This document shows positions 1-3,962 of a stretch of DNA of 5,113 nt, in pieces (position 1 is the stretch's first letter; each line of letters opens with the position of its first letter). A program made the position numbers and the translations under genes. The stretch is from assembly GCA_964369215.1 (NCBI GenBank), contig CAYJEZ010000154.1:1-5113 (forward strand). The letters run 5' to 3'. Source of the DNA: SIG603 sp964369215 (lineage in GTDB: Bacteria > Bacillota > Clostridia > Oscillospirales > Acutalibacteraceae). The notes below the pieces were generated by a model, which was not told where the DNA came from, did no database searches, and worked only from the letters and a program-made list of their open reading frames with translations.

Positions 1-113
1 CTAAATTAGGTGGCGAGTTAAGCGTTGCTGAGTTCGTAAGATACGAAAAAGGCGAAGGCTTAGAGAAAAGAAGTGACAACTTTGCTGACGAAGTTGCTAG
101 CATGATGAAGTAA
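1..113 (+). CDS. tsf: Elongation factor Ts, C-terminal end (5' truncated by window)
   Basis: The frame starting at base 3 is open to a TAA at 111-113 and gives 36 residues. They include LGGELSVAEFVRYEKGEGLE followed by KRSDNFADEVASMMK. The FVR(Y/F)EKGEGLEKR...NFA.EVA pattern is the characteristic C-terminal tail of bacterial EF-Ts, the nucleotide exchange factor that releases GDP from EF-Tu in the cytoplasm during translation elongation. Only the tail is visible; the N-terminal UBA-like domain and the core lie to the left of the window. The gene normally follows rpsB. Here it ends the operon, because a strong terminator begins about 20 bases after the stop and pyrH, a common downstream neighbour, is not present on this strand. 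Identification rests on a short but highly typical segment. Confidence 0.9.
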   Translation, partial: KLGGELSVAEFVRYEKGEGLEKRSDNFADEVASMMK

Positions 114-133
114 TTTCTCTATATCAATAAATA

Positions 134-169
134 AAAAATAAACGGTGGCTTAAGCCATCGTTTATTTTT
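134..169 (+). terminator. Intrinsic terminator of tsf
   Basis: Arms 134-149 and 154-169 pair over 16 bp with a single G-U wobble around a TTAA loop. The GC-rich top (CGGTGGC/GCCATCG) is flanked by an A-run on the left and a T-run on the right (TTTATTTTTATTT). This is a classic Rho-independent terminator ending the tsf operon. Because it has A before and T after, it could also stop transcripts coming from the - strand. Confidence 0.92.
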
Positions 170-311
170 ATTTAAAGAATTAACATTAATCAGTTTGGTC
201 AATTATCTATCTTTCACAAGCATTGATTATAAATCAAGTTTTTAGTTTATTCACTTTATAGGATGATATAGTCATCAACCAAAAAACTAACTGAACCAAA
301 GCAAAAACCAC

Positions 312-355
312 ATATATTAAAGCTTTTTGCTTATGCAAGCATTTCTTTAATATAT
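312..355 (-). terminator. Probable 3' hairpin/terminator of the hemerythrin gene
   Basis: ATATATTAAAG at 312-322 is perfectly complementary to CTTTAATATAT at 345-355 (11 bp). A second 5-bp stem, TGCTT 328-332 with AAGCA 337-341, is nested inside. Read on the - strand, the structure lies about 30 bases after the hemerythrin stop codon. It is followed by GTGGTTTTTGC (from 311 down to about 301), which contains a short U-run. The stem is AT-rich and the U-run is not immediately adjacent, so terminator function is probable rather than certain. The left arm can also pair with the 3' end of the coding region (see findings). Confidence 0.5.
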
Positions 356-385
356 TTTGAAGTGGCTTGAGTATAGATCTCAAAC

Positions 386-787
386 TCATTTTTTAGCTTT
401 AATATGTGCTGCTATTTTTTTATCTTCTGTTTTAATATGGGTAACAAGCTGCGCTATTGCTTTGTTAACACTAGACAAAGCGATAATAGACACATTGTTA
501 ACATTTAAAGCTTTTAAGTGCTGATTAAGTTGCGCTTTGTACTCTTGATGAAATTGCTTATGAGCTTTGTAGTCTGGGTAACTAGAACTTAATTGTAATT
601 TTTCTTCATCTAAAAAGTGCTTACTAACATACTCTTGCAAAAAATTAGCTATTTTTACAATGCTTTCTCTACCATGCCCTTTTTCGCAAGCATCAAACAA
701 GTCGTTAATTATTCCAAAAAGTGTAGAATGTTGTGTGTCAATAATATCATTTCCTGTGCGCAAATCATTTGTTAATGAATATCTCAT
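386..787 (-). CDS. Bacteriohemerythrin (single-domain, non-heme diiron oxygen-binding protein)
   Basis: This complete 133-residue protein is the usual length for a single-domain bacterial hemerythrin. It folds as a four-helix bundle holding an oxo-bridged diiron site that binds O2; proposed roles in the family are oxygen sensing, oxygen delivery or scavenging, and iron storage. All seven expected ligands are visible: H20 (in IIDTQH), H57 and E61 (HFLDE), H76 and H80 (HKQFH), H117 and D122 (HIKTED). There is no signal peptide, membrane segment or fused signalling domain, so it should be a soluble cytoplasmic protein. The ATG (785-787) is preceded five bases away by AAAGGAGG (793-800), which settles the start. 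Its neighbours are convergent tsf and a divergent LysR regulator, so it is monocistronic. A MITE-like element sits between its ribosome binding site and its likely promoter. The family call is firm; the physiological role is inferred. Confidence 0.93.
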   Translation of the reverse strand: MRYSLTNDLRTGNDIIDTQHSTLFGIINDLFDACEKGHGRESIVKIANFLQEYVSKHFLDEEKLQLSSSYPDYKAHKQFHQEYKAQLNQHLKALNVNNVSIIALSSVNKAIAQLVTHIKTEDKKIAAHIKAKK

Positions 788-792
788 AATTT

Positions 793-800
793 CCTCCTTT
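793..800 (-). promoter_or_regulatory. Strong ribosome binding site of hemerythrin
   Basis: The - strand reads AAAGGAGG, five bases before the ATG, a near-perfect Shine-Dalgarno match. It lies only ten bases from the edge of the inserted element's left direct repeat at 803. GGAGGAAA (790-797 on the - strand) is complementary over 8 bases to UUUCCUCC carried by the element at 901-908. Confidence 0.85.
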
Positions 801-802
801 AT

Positions 803-810
803 TATTCCCC
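803..810. repeat. Left 8-bp direct repeat TATTCCCC (target-site duplication)
   Basis: TATTCCCC here is repeated exactly at 950-957, immediately outside the inverted ends of the 811-949 element. An 8-bp flanking direct repeat is the target duplication expected of the IS6 family. The match continues one more base (G at 811 and 958), which may be chance. Confidence 0.7.
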
Positions 811-949
811 GGCACTGTTAAGTTAAAATAATGAAATTATTAGTTTTATTAAGAATAAAGCAATTTTTTCTCTTTTCTTTTTTCTCTCCACCAAAGGCGG
901 GGAGGAAAAAGAAATATTAAGATTATTTTCATATTAAGTTAACAAAGCC
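811..949. mobile_element. IS6-type MITE (139 bp, non-coding) in the hemerythrin leader
   Basis: The left end reads GGCACTGTTAAGTTAA and the right end, read inwards on the - strand, GGCTTTGTTAACTTAA. Over the first 19 bases 15 agree, and ATGAAA recurs a few bases further in on both sides. The element is bounded by the 8-bp direct repeat TATTCCCC. From memory, IS6-family elements such as IS26 have ends beginning GGCACTGTTGC and make 8-bp duplications, so the first nine bases and the duplication size both fit. The interior has no reading frame of note and is dominated by a 19-bp-arm hairpin at 874-914. I infer a miniature inverted-repeat element moved in trans by an IS6-type transposase, now sitting in the 5' leader of the hemerythrin mRNA. 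No transposase is in the window. A chance inverted repeat in AT-rich DNA is the alternative. Confidence 0.68.
874..914 (+). repeat. Long pyrimidine/purine hairpin at the core of the MITE
   Basis: Arm 874-892 (almost all pyrimidine) pairs with arm 896-914 (almost all purine) over 19 positions around an AAA loop. On the + strand RNA there are 16 Watson-Crick pairs, two G-U wobbles and one A-C mismatch. On the - strand RNA, the sense of hemerythrin, there are two A-C mismatches and one wobble, so the fold is somewhat weaker. The pure-pyrimidine run extends from 864 to 889. It does not follow any annotated gene end and has no U-tail suited to a local gene, so I do not call it a terminator. Confidence 0.75.
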
Positions 950-957
950 TATTCCCC
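950..957. repeat. Right 8-bp direct repeat TATTCCCC (target-site duplication)
   Basis: This is an exact copy of 803-810, directly adjoining the GCC end of the 811-949 element. Removing the element and one copy rejoins the hemerythrin ribosome binding site to its upstream leader without any other change, consistent with a simple insertion. Confidence 0.7.
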
Positions 958-1034
958 GTACTTAAAACACATGACGTTGACCCTTGACTTATTATTTCGC
1001 TTTCAAGATATTATTTCAAAACTTCATGCATTTT

Positions 1035-1076
1035 ATTATTTACATTGTAGCAGAAATTATATTAATTGTAAATAAT
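1035..1076. promoter_or_regulatory. Inverted repeat overlapping the hemerythrin promoter (candidate operator)
   Basis: ATTATTTACA (1035-1044) and TGTAAATAAT (1067-1076) are a perfect 10-bp inverted repeat with 22 bp between them. The centre-to-centre distance of 32 bp is about three helical turns, so both arms face the same side of the DNA. One arm covers the -35 and the other abuts the -10 and likely start site of the hemerythrin promoter, as expected for a repressor or a dimeric regulator. The binding protein is unknown; the divergent LysR product is one candidate. Confidence 0.45.
1044..1072 (-). promoter_or_regulatory. Sigma-A-type promoter of hemerythrin (extended -10)
   Basis: On the - strand TTTACA (1067-1072) and TACAAT (1044-1049) are separated by exactly 17 bases, with TGC directly before the -10, an extended -10 arrangement. 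Transcription would start near 1037 and run through the MITE, giving a leader of about 250 nt before the ATG at 787. Without the element and its duplication it would be about 100 nt. No other promoter of comparable quality was seen on this strand in the gap; a weak TTGCTT/ATAATT pair lies inside the MITE. Confidence 0.65.
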
Positions 1077-1111
1077 CGGTAGATAATTTTGCATTAATAT
1101 AACTATTTTCT

Positions 1112-1133
1112 TGCACTCTACCAGCCCAGTGCA
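1112..1133. promoter_or_regulatory. Palindromic site just upstream of the lysR promoter
   Basis: TGCACT (1112-1117) and AGTGCA (1128-1133) are perfect inverted half-sites separated by 10 bp, ending eight bases before the -35 of the LysR gene. The position suits a regulator site acting on that promoter. It could be a hairpin in RNA instead, but no transcript crossing it is established. Confidence 0.35.
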
Positions 1134-1140
1134 TTCTTTC

Positions 1141-1169
1141 TTGATTATTAAGCAAATTTGTAGTACTAT
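1141..1169 (+). promoter_or_regulatory. Sigma-A-type promoter of the LysR gene
   Basis: TTGATT (1141-1146) and TACTAT (1164-1169) are separated by 17 bases, giving a likely start near 1176 and a leader of about 35 nt before the ATG at 1211. A second TACTAT lies at 1181-1186 but has no matching -35. Confidence 0.6.
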
Positions 1170-1172
1170 AAA
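1157..1172. promoter_or_regulatory. 16-bp palindrome over the lysR -10 (candidate autoregulatory operator)
   Basis: TTTGTAGTACTATAAA is a palindrome apart from one symmetric position pair, with a perfect TAGTACTA core, and it covers the -10 hexamer. LysR-type proteins usually repress their own genes by binding T-N11-A palindromes near the promoter, so autorepression is the natural reading. The identity of the binder is inferred. Confidence 0.4.
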
Positions 1173-1210
1173 ACAAAATATACTATTGTATTAAAATAGG
1201 AGTTACTAGT

Positions 1211-2101
1211 ATGGAACTTAGAGTATTGAATTATTTTCTTGTTGTTGCACAAGAAGAAAATATTACAAAAGCTGCAAGACTTTTGCACCTTACACAACCA
1301 ACGTTATCAAGGCAAATAATGCAATTAGAAGAAGAACTGGGAGTTAAGCTTTTTCAAAGAAGTAATCATAATATAGAGCTTACCGACGAGGGACACCTTT
1401 TGAAGAGAAGGGCAAGAGAATTAATTTCACTTTCAGAAAAAGTAAAAAGAGAACTTTCAAGCTCAGATAGCCAACTAGCAGGAGAGATTGCTATAGGTTG
1501 TGGCGAGTTGAAGTGTGTAGAATTTATAGCTCAAATAATAGCAACTTTTCAAAAAGAGCACCCTATGGTAAAGTTTGCTTTATATAGCGGAGATGCAGAC
1601 AGTATAAAAGAGCGCATAGAGTGCGGAATGATTGATATAGGACTGTTAACAAAGCCTGTAAATGTAGATAAGTACGACTATAGTGATGTTCCTATTAAAG
1701 ATAAAGCAGGTGCAATAGTTCACATTAATTCGCCTCTTGCTAATAAGAAATTCTTAACTACAAAAGACTTGTTAAACGAAAGCATAATAATATCAAATCG
1801 TGTATCAGTTCAAACTTCGATTGCCAATTGGTTTGGCGACGACTACGACAAACTTAACATTGTAGGTAAATATAACCTAATGTACAATGCAGCAGTAATG
1901 GTAAAAAACAAAATTGGTGTGGTTATAGGAATTGAGCTAGGTTGCGAGTATGAAGATACAGTTTTCGTTCCACTTAGCCCAAAACTAGAAAATGAGGCTG
2001 TTTTAGTTTGGAAAAAAAACAATAGAAAAATTCCTTTAGTATGTGCTTTTTTAACTACCGCAGAGAATTGCCTTGAGCATATTCTTAATGGTGATAAATA
2101 G
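1211..2101 (+). CDS. LysR-family transcriptional regulator
   Basis: This complete 296-residue protein has the standard LysR length. Residues 1-65 form the winged helix-turn-helix: the segment ENITKAARLLHLTQPTLSRQ (about 16-35), followed by LEEELGVKLFQR and LTDEG, is diagnostic. A linker helix (about 65-90) leads to a periplasmic-binding-protein-like effector domain (about 91-290) of two alpha/beta lobes, beginning GEIAIGCGE. It should act as a dimer or tetramer in the cytoplasm, controlling promoters in response to a small ligand. The effector domain does not reveal the ligand. The ATG is preceded by AGGAG (1198-1202) eight bases away. The gene diverges from hemerythrin and lies upstream of a small protein gene on the same strand, so these two and itself are the likeliest local targets. 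Several cysteines (C97, C102 and others) are present, but a redox role is not shown. Confidence 0.93.
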   Translation: MELRVLNYFLVVAQEENITKAARLLHLTQPTLSRQIMQLEEELGVKLFQRSNHNIELTDEGHLLKRRARELISLSEKVKRELSSSDSQLAGEIAIGCGELKCVEFIAQIIATFQKEHPMVKFALYSGDADSIKERIECGMIDIGLLTKPVNVDKYDYSDVPIKDKAGAIVHINSPLANKKFLTTKDLLNESIIISNRVSVQTSIANWFGDDYDKLNIVGKYNLMYNAAVMVKNKIGVVIGIELGCEYEDTVFVPLSPKLENEAVLVWKKNNRKIPLVCAFLTTAENCLEHILNGDK

Positions 2102-2148
2102 AAAACCACAAAAATATGTATCGTTCTAAAAATAAAAAGCTTGATTTA

Positions 2149-2167
2149 ATATGCTTAAAAAGCATAT
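2149..2167 (+). terminator. Small hairpin after lysR (weak terminator candidate)
   Basis: ATATGCTT (2149-2156) and AAGCATAT (2160-2167) form a perfect 8-bp stem with an AAA loop, about 50 bases after the LysR stop. The sequence that follows (CTTGATATTAG) lacks a true U-run, so termination would be inefficient at best. No better terminator is seen before the next promoter at 2189. Confidence 0.35.
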
Positions 2168-2188
2168 CTTGATATTAGTTATAAGTAT

Positions 2189-2217
2189 TTTACATTTCAA
2201 CATGTTTGAATTATAAT
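2189..2217 (+). promoter_or_regulatory. Near-consensus promoter of the small-protein gene
   Basis: TTTACA (2189-2194), a 17-bp spacer and a perfect TATAAT (2212-2217) make the best promoter in the window. The start would be near 2224, about 69 nt before the ATG at 2293. This independent promoter argues that the small gene is expressed separately from lysR and at a substantial level when not repressed. Confidence 0.78.
2195..2211. promoter_or_regulatory. Operator-like palindrome in the promoter spacer
   Basis: TTCAA (2196-2200) and TTGAA (2206-2210) flank CATGT, and the whole block fills the space between -35 and -10. It contains a T-N11-A arrangement with inverted symmetry (TCAA...TTGA), the form LysR-type regulators bind. 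A protein bound here would block RNA polymerase. The upstream LysR product is a reasonable but unproven candidate. Confidence 0.42.
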
Positions 2218-2224
2218 AAGCGTG

Positions 2225-2250
2225 AACCTAAATGGTGCACACTTTAGGTT
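2225..2250 (+). repeat. 5'-end hairpin/palindrome in the leader of the small-protein mRNA
   Basis: AACCTAAA (2225-2232) is perfectly complementary to TTTAGGTT (2243-2250), with a 10-base intervening TGGTGCACAC that contains palindromic GTGCAC. It starts at, or within a base or two of, the predicted transcription start. It could therefore be a 5' stabilising stem-loop in RNA, or an operator in DNA just downstream of the start. There is no U-run after it, so it is not an intrinsic terminator. Confidence 0.5.
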
Positions 2251-2292
2251 TAAATAAAAACAAGTTATAATAATAACAGAATGGAGAATACT

Positions 2293-2469
2293 ATGTTTAA
2301 TATAATAAAATCAGGCTCAACAAAAATTAATTGTGACAAAGTAAAAAAAGAAAACAAGGTTGAACAAAAACTATTTTATGATATATGTGAACCAATTTGT
2401 AATGTTAAAATAAATGTGGTTGGCGGAGTTGTAGTTGCTGTAAAAGGCTTTGACGAACTTGCAGCCTAA
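2293..2469 (+). CDS. Small uncharacterised protein (58 residues)
   Basis: I do not recognise this protein. An in-frame ATG at 2281 would give 62 residues, but bases 2283-2286 of that reading are GGAG, placed six bases before the ATG at 2293. The upstream ATG therefore appears to be part of the Shine-Dalgarno region, and I prefer the 2293 start. The product begins MFNIIKSGSTKINC, has a lysine-rich charged middle (KVKKENKVEQK) and then a CEPIC motif (C32, C36; C14 is a third cysteine). It ends in a valine-rich stretch, KINVVGGVVVAVKG, that looks like a beta-hairpin with a glycine turn, followed by an acidic FDELAA tail. No signal peptide or convincing membrane helix is seen. The strong promoter, good ribosome site and downstream hairpin terminator support a real expressed gene. 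The CxxxC could bind metal or form a disulfide, but that is speculation. Confidence 0.72.
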   Translation: MFNIIKSGSTKINCDKVKKENKVEQKLFYDICEPICNVKINVVGGVVVAVKGFDELAA

Positions 2470-2557
2470 TATAGCTACATTGTTTTTAATAAATTTTCAA
2501 ATATACATATAATCAAGAGAAATCAATATAGTAAATTTGTTTAATAATACCACGAAC

Positions 2558-2601
2558 AAACAAGCTGGCAGTTCATTTTTTGATGAATTGTCAGCTTGTT
2601 T
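2558..2601. terminator. Bidirectional terminator between converging genes
   Basis: Arms 2558-2576 and 2583-2601 pair over 19 bp with only two G-U wobbles on the + strand, around a TTTTTG loop. The outer AAACAAGC/GCTTGTTT gives U-rich exits in both directions (TTGTTTC on +, TTGTTTGTTCG on -). It lies 88 bases after the small-protein stop and 77 bases after the lyase stop, so it can end both converging transcripts. On the - strand the two wobbles become A-C mismatches, so the + direction forms the better stem while the - direction has the better tail. Confidence 0.75.
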
Positions 2602-2677
2602 CAGGTCTCTAAAAAGGTAAGATATTTCGTCATTTTATTGAAAAACTTGTGAAAACATATAGTTTACTGATTTGAAA

Positions 2678-3829
2678 TCATACTTTCTCGCGAGCAATTT
2701 TTAACTTTCCATTTATAGCAGATGTGAAATATACATATTTATCATCATGGCTAAAAATAGGGTGCGGGTGGCTGTCTTGAGAAGCCCAGTCAGAGTTATG
2801 AGCACATAGCGGTTTGAATTCAAGCGTTAACTTGTCAAAATCTGAAATAACGACGCTTATAATGTTGTGACCGTTATCGCCCTTATCTGTGTAATAACCG
2901 TCTGTTACCAATAAATTCTTATCTTTGTTACCCATTGTAAAATGGCCATAGCCTGTATAATCTTTGTCTAGGCTAATTTCTGCTAGCTCCATGTTTTCTT
3001 TCATTTTACCTACAAAAAATGGACCGTTTTTATATCCACCATGATAAATAACCTCTTTTCCATCAGGTGTCCACATTTCATGACAAGCCCAATCATCTTT
3101 TGAGTGTTTATCGCTGTCAGGCCTTATACAAATGTGTTCTCCGTTATCATACAGCCACATTCTTCTTGAACCGCATGAGTAATAAGGCCACTCATGGTTA
3201 TATAGTATTTTACTGCTATCTGTAGGAGAGAACTGAACGTGGGTTATCCAAGCCTTGTTTACTTGCTCACAAAGCACTTCTTCTCCATTTTCAACATTAA
3301 ACACACGTATGTATGAGTTCAAGTTTTCTTCATGCACACGTTTATCAATGTCAAAGTTTAATTTTCCCTCACCATTATATGTAAGAGGAAGATTATCTTC
3401 ATCTTCTAGTGCCCTTGCGTCAGTAGTTGGTACACACAAAAATTTACCGTCGCTACTAATGTGTGTAAATGCTGTCATTTGACCTAGTGGTAGAGTTGAA
3501 ATTACTCTAATATTTGCATTTGTATCAGTCTCAACAATGTCTCTGTCTTGAATATAATATACTTTTTTCAAGTCTGAATTAATGCTGATGCTCGCCTTGC
3601 CTATGCCTTTGTAATTGTTACCTCTAAAATACACATACGATTTTAATACGCCATTTTTATTGTCAGATAATTTTTTACTCTCGCCTGTTTGCAGATTTTT
3701 ACACCAAATATTGTATTCTCCCCCACTATCACTAATAAAAAACAGAGTGCTGTCGTCAGAAGATAAGCTACTACTGGTAAAATATATTAGTTGCTCGTTT
3801 GCATCTGTATCAGAAATAATAAATTCCAT
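2678..3829 (-). CDS. ogl: Oligogalacturonate lyase-like enzyme (polysaccharide lyase family 22)
   Basis: This complete 383-residue protein is close to the roughly 388 residues usual for PL22 oligogalacturonate lyases. These are cytoplasmic seven-bladed beta-propellers that split unsaturated di- and oligogalacturonate into 5-keto-4-deoxyuronate, the last depolymerising step of pectin use. Propeller repeats show as recurring SSDDSTLFFISD, SPTDSSKILYNHEWP, TPDGKEVIYHGG and SHDDKYVYFTS segments. From memory, the Yersinia enzyme uses one catalytic His and a Mn site of His, Gln, His, His. The equivalents here are H250 (ACHEMW), H296 (GYGHFTMG) and Q351, H354, H356 (SQDSHPHP), with the same Q+3+5 spacing, so the site looks intact. 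There is no signal peptide. AAGGGAG (3836-3842) sits six bases before the ATG. No other pectin gene is visible, so substrate is inferred from family alone; another oligosaccharide is possible. Confidence 0.83.
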   Translation of the reverse strand: MEFIISDTDANEQLIYFTSSSLSSDDSTLFFISDSGGEYNIWCKNLQTGESKKLSDNKNGVLKSYVYFRGNNYKGIGKASISINSDLKKVYYIQDRDIVETDTNANIRVISTLPLGQMTAFTHISSDGKFLCVPTTDARALEDEDNLPLTYNGEGKLNFDIDKRVHEENLNSYIRVFNVENGEEVLCEQVNKAWITHVQFSPTDSSKILYNHEWPYYSCGSRRMWLYDNGEHICIRPDSDKHSKDDWACHEMWTPDGKEVIYHGGYKNGPFFVGKMKENMELAEISLDKDYTGYGHFTMGNKDKNLLVTDGYYTDKGDNGHNIISVVISDFDKLTLEFKPLCAHNSDWASQDSHPHPIFSHDDKYVYFTSAINGKLKIAREKV

Positions 3830-3906
3830 AATATGCTCCCTTCACCCTTCTTTAAATTGTCAAGTTAAATAAAAATTACTACACATAAAAGCTTATAATG
3901 CAACAA

Positions 3907-3925
3907 TGATAAAATTTTATTATCA
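3907..3925. promoter_or_regulatory. Palindrome upstream of the lyase gene (possible operator)
   Basis: TGATAA (3907-3912) and TTATCA (3920-3925) are perfect inverted half-sites seven bases apart, in the 133-bp gap between the topoisomerase stop and the lyase start. Only weak promoter matches lie downstream on the - strand (TTGCAT, 16 bases, TAGTAA, ending near 3876), so the lyase promoter is not settled. AT-rich composition makes a chance palindrome plausible. Confidence 0.3.
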
Positions 3926-3962
3926 AAACATTTTTACAAAAACTACGCTATTTTTTTGATAA

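Noticed and set aside
223..237. TTGATT-ATA-AATCAA followed by GTTTTTAG as a second terminator after tsf
   Set aside because: The stem is only 6 bp and AT-rich, and a far stronger terminator already lies at 134-169. Small hairpins of this size are expected by chance in this AT-rich gap.
262..276. GATGA-TATAG-TCATC inverted repeat in the tsf-hemerythrin gap
   Set aside because: Five-base arms with no promoter or gene end nearby to give it meaning.
984..1012. TTGACT-17-GATATT promoter-like match on the + strand
   Set aside because: The -10 is poor, it lies 200 bp before lysR, and a better-placed promoter for that gene exists at 1141-1169. No + strand gene starts in between except an 18-codon frame without a ribosome site.
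1843..2109. An 88-codon open frame on the - strand inside the LysR gene
   Set aside because: It is wholly opposite a well-supported LysR coding region, has low-complexity serine/phenylalanine-rich sequence typical of antisense frames, and no ribosome site was evident.
3255..3482. A 75-codon + strand open frame inside the lyase gene
   Set aside because: It is antisense to the conserved propeller enzyme and serine-rich, the usual shadow of acidic, aspartate-rich coding sequence.
3615..3872. An 85-codon + strand open frame across the lyase start
   Set aside because: It is antisense to the N-terminus of the lyase, with no promoter or ribosome site and no recognisable motif.
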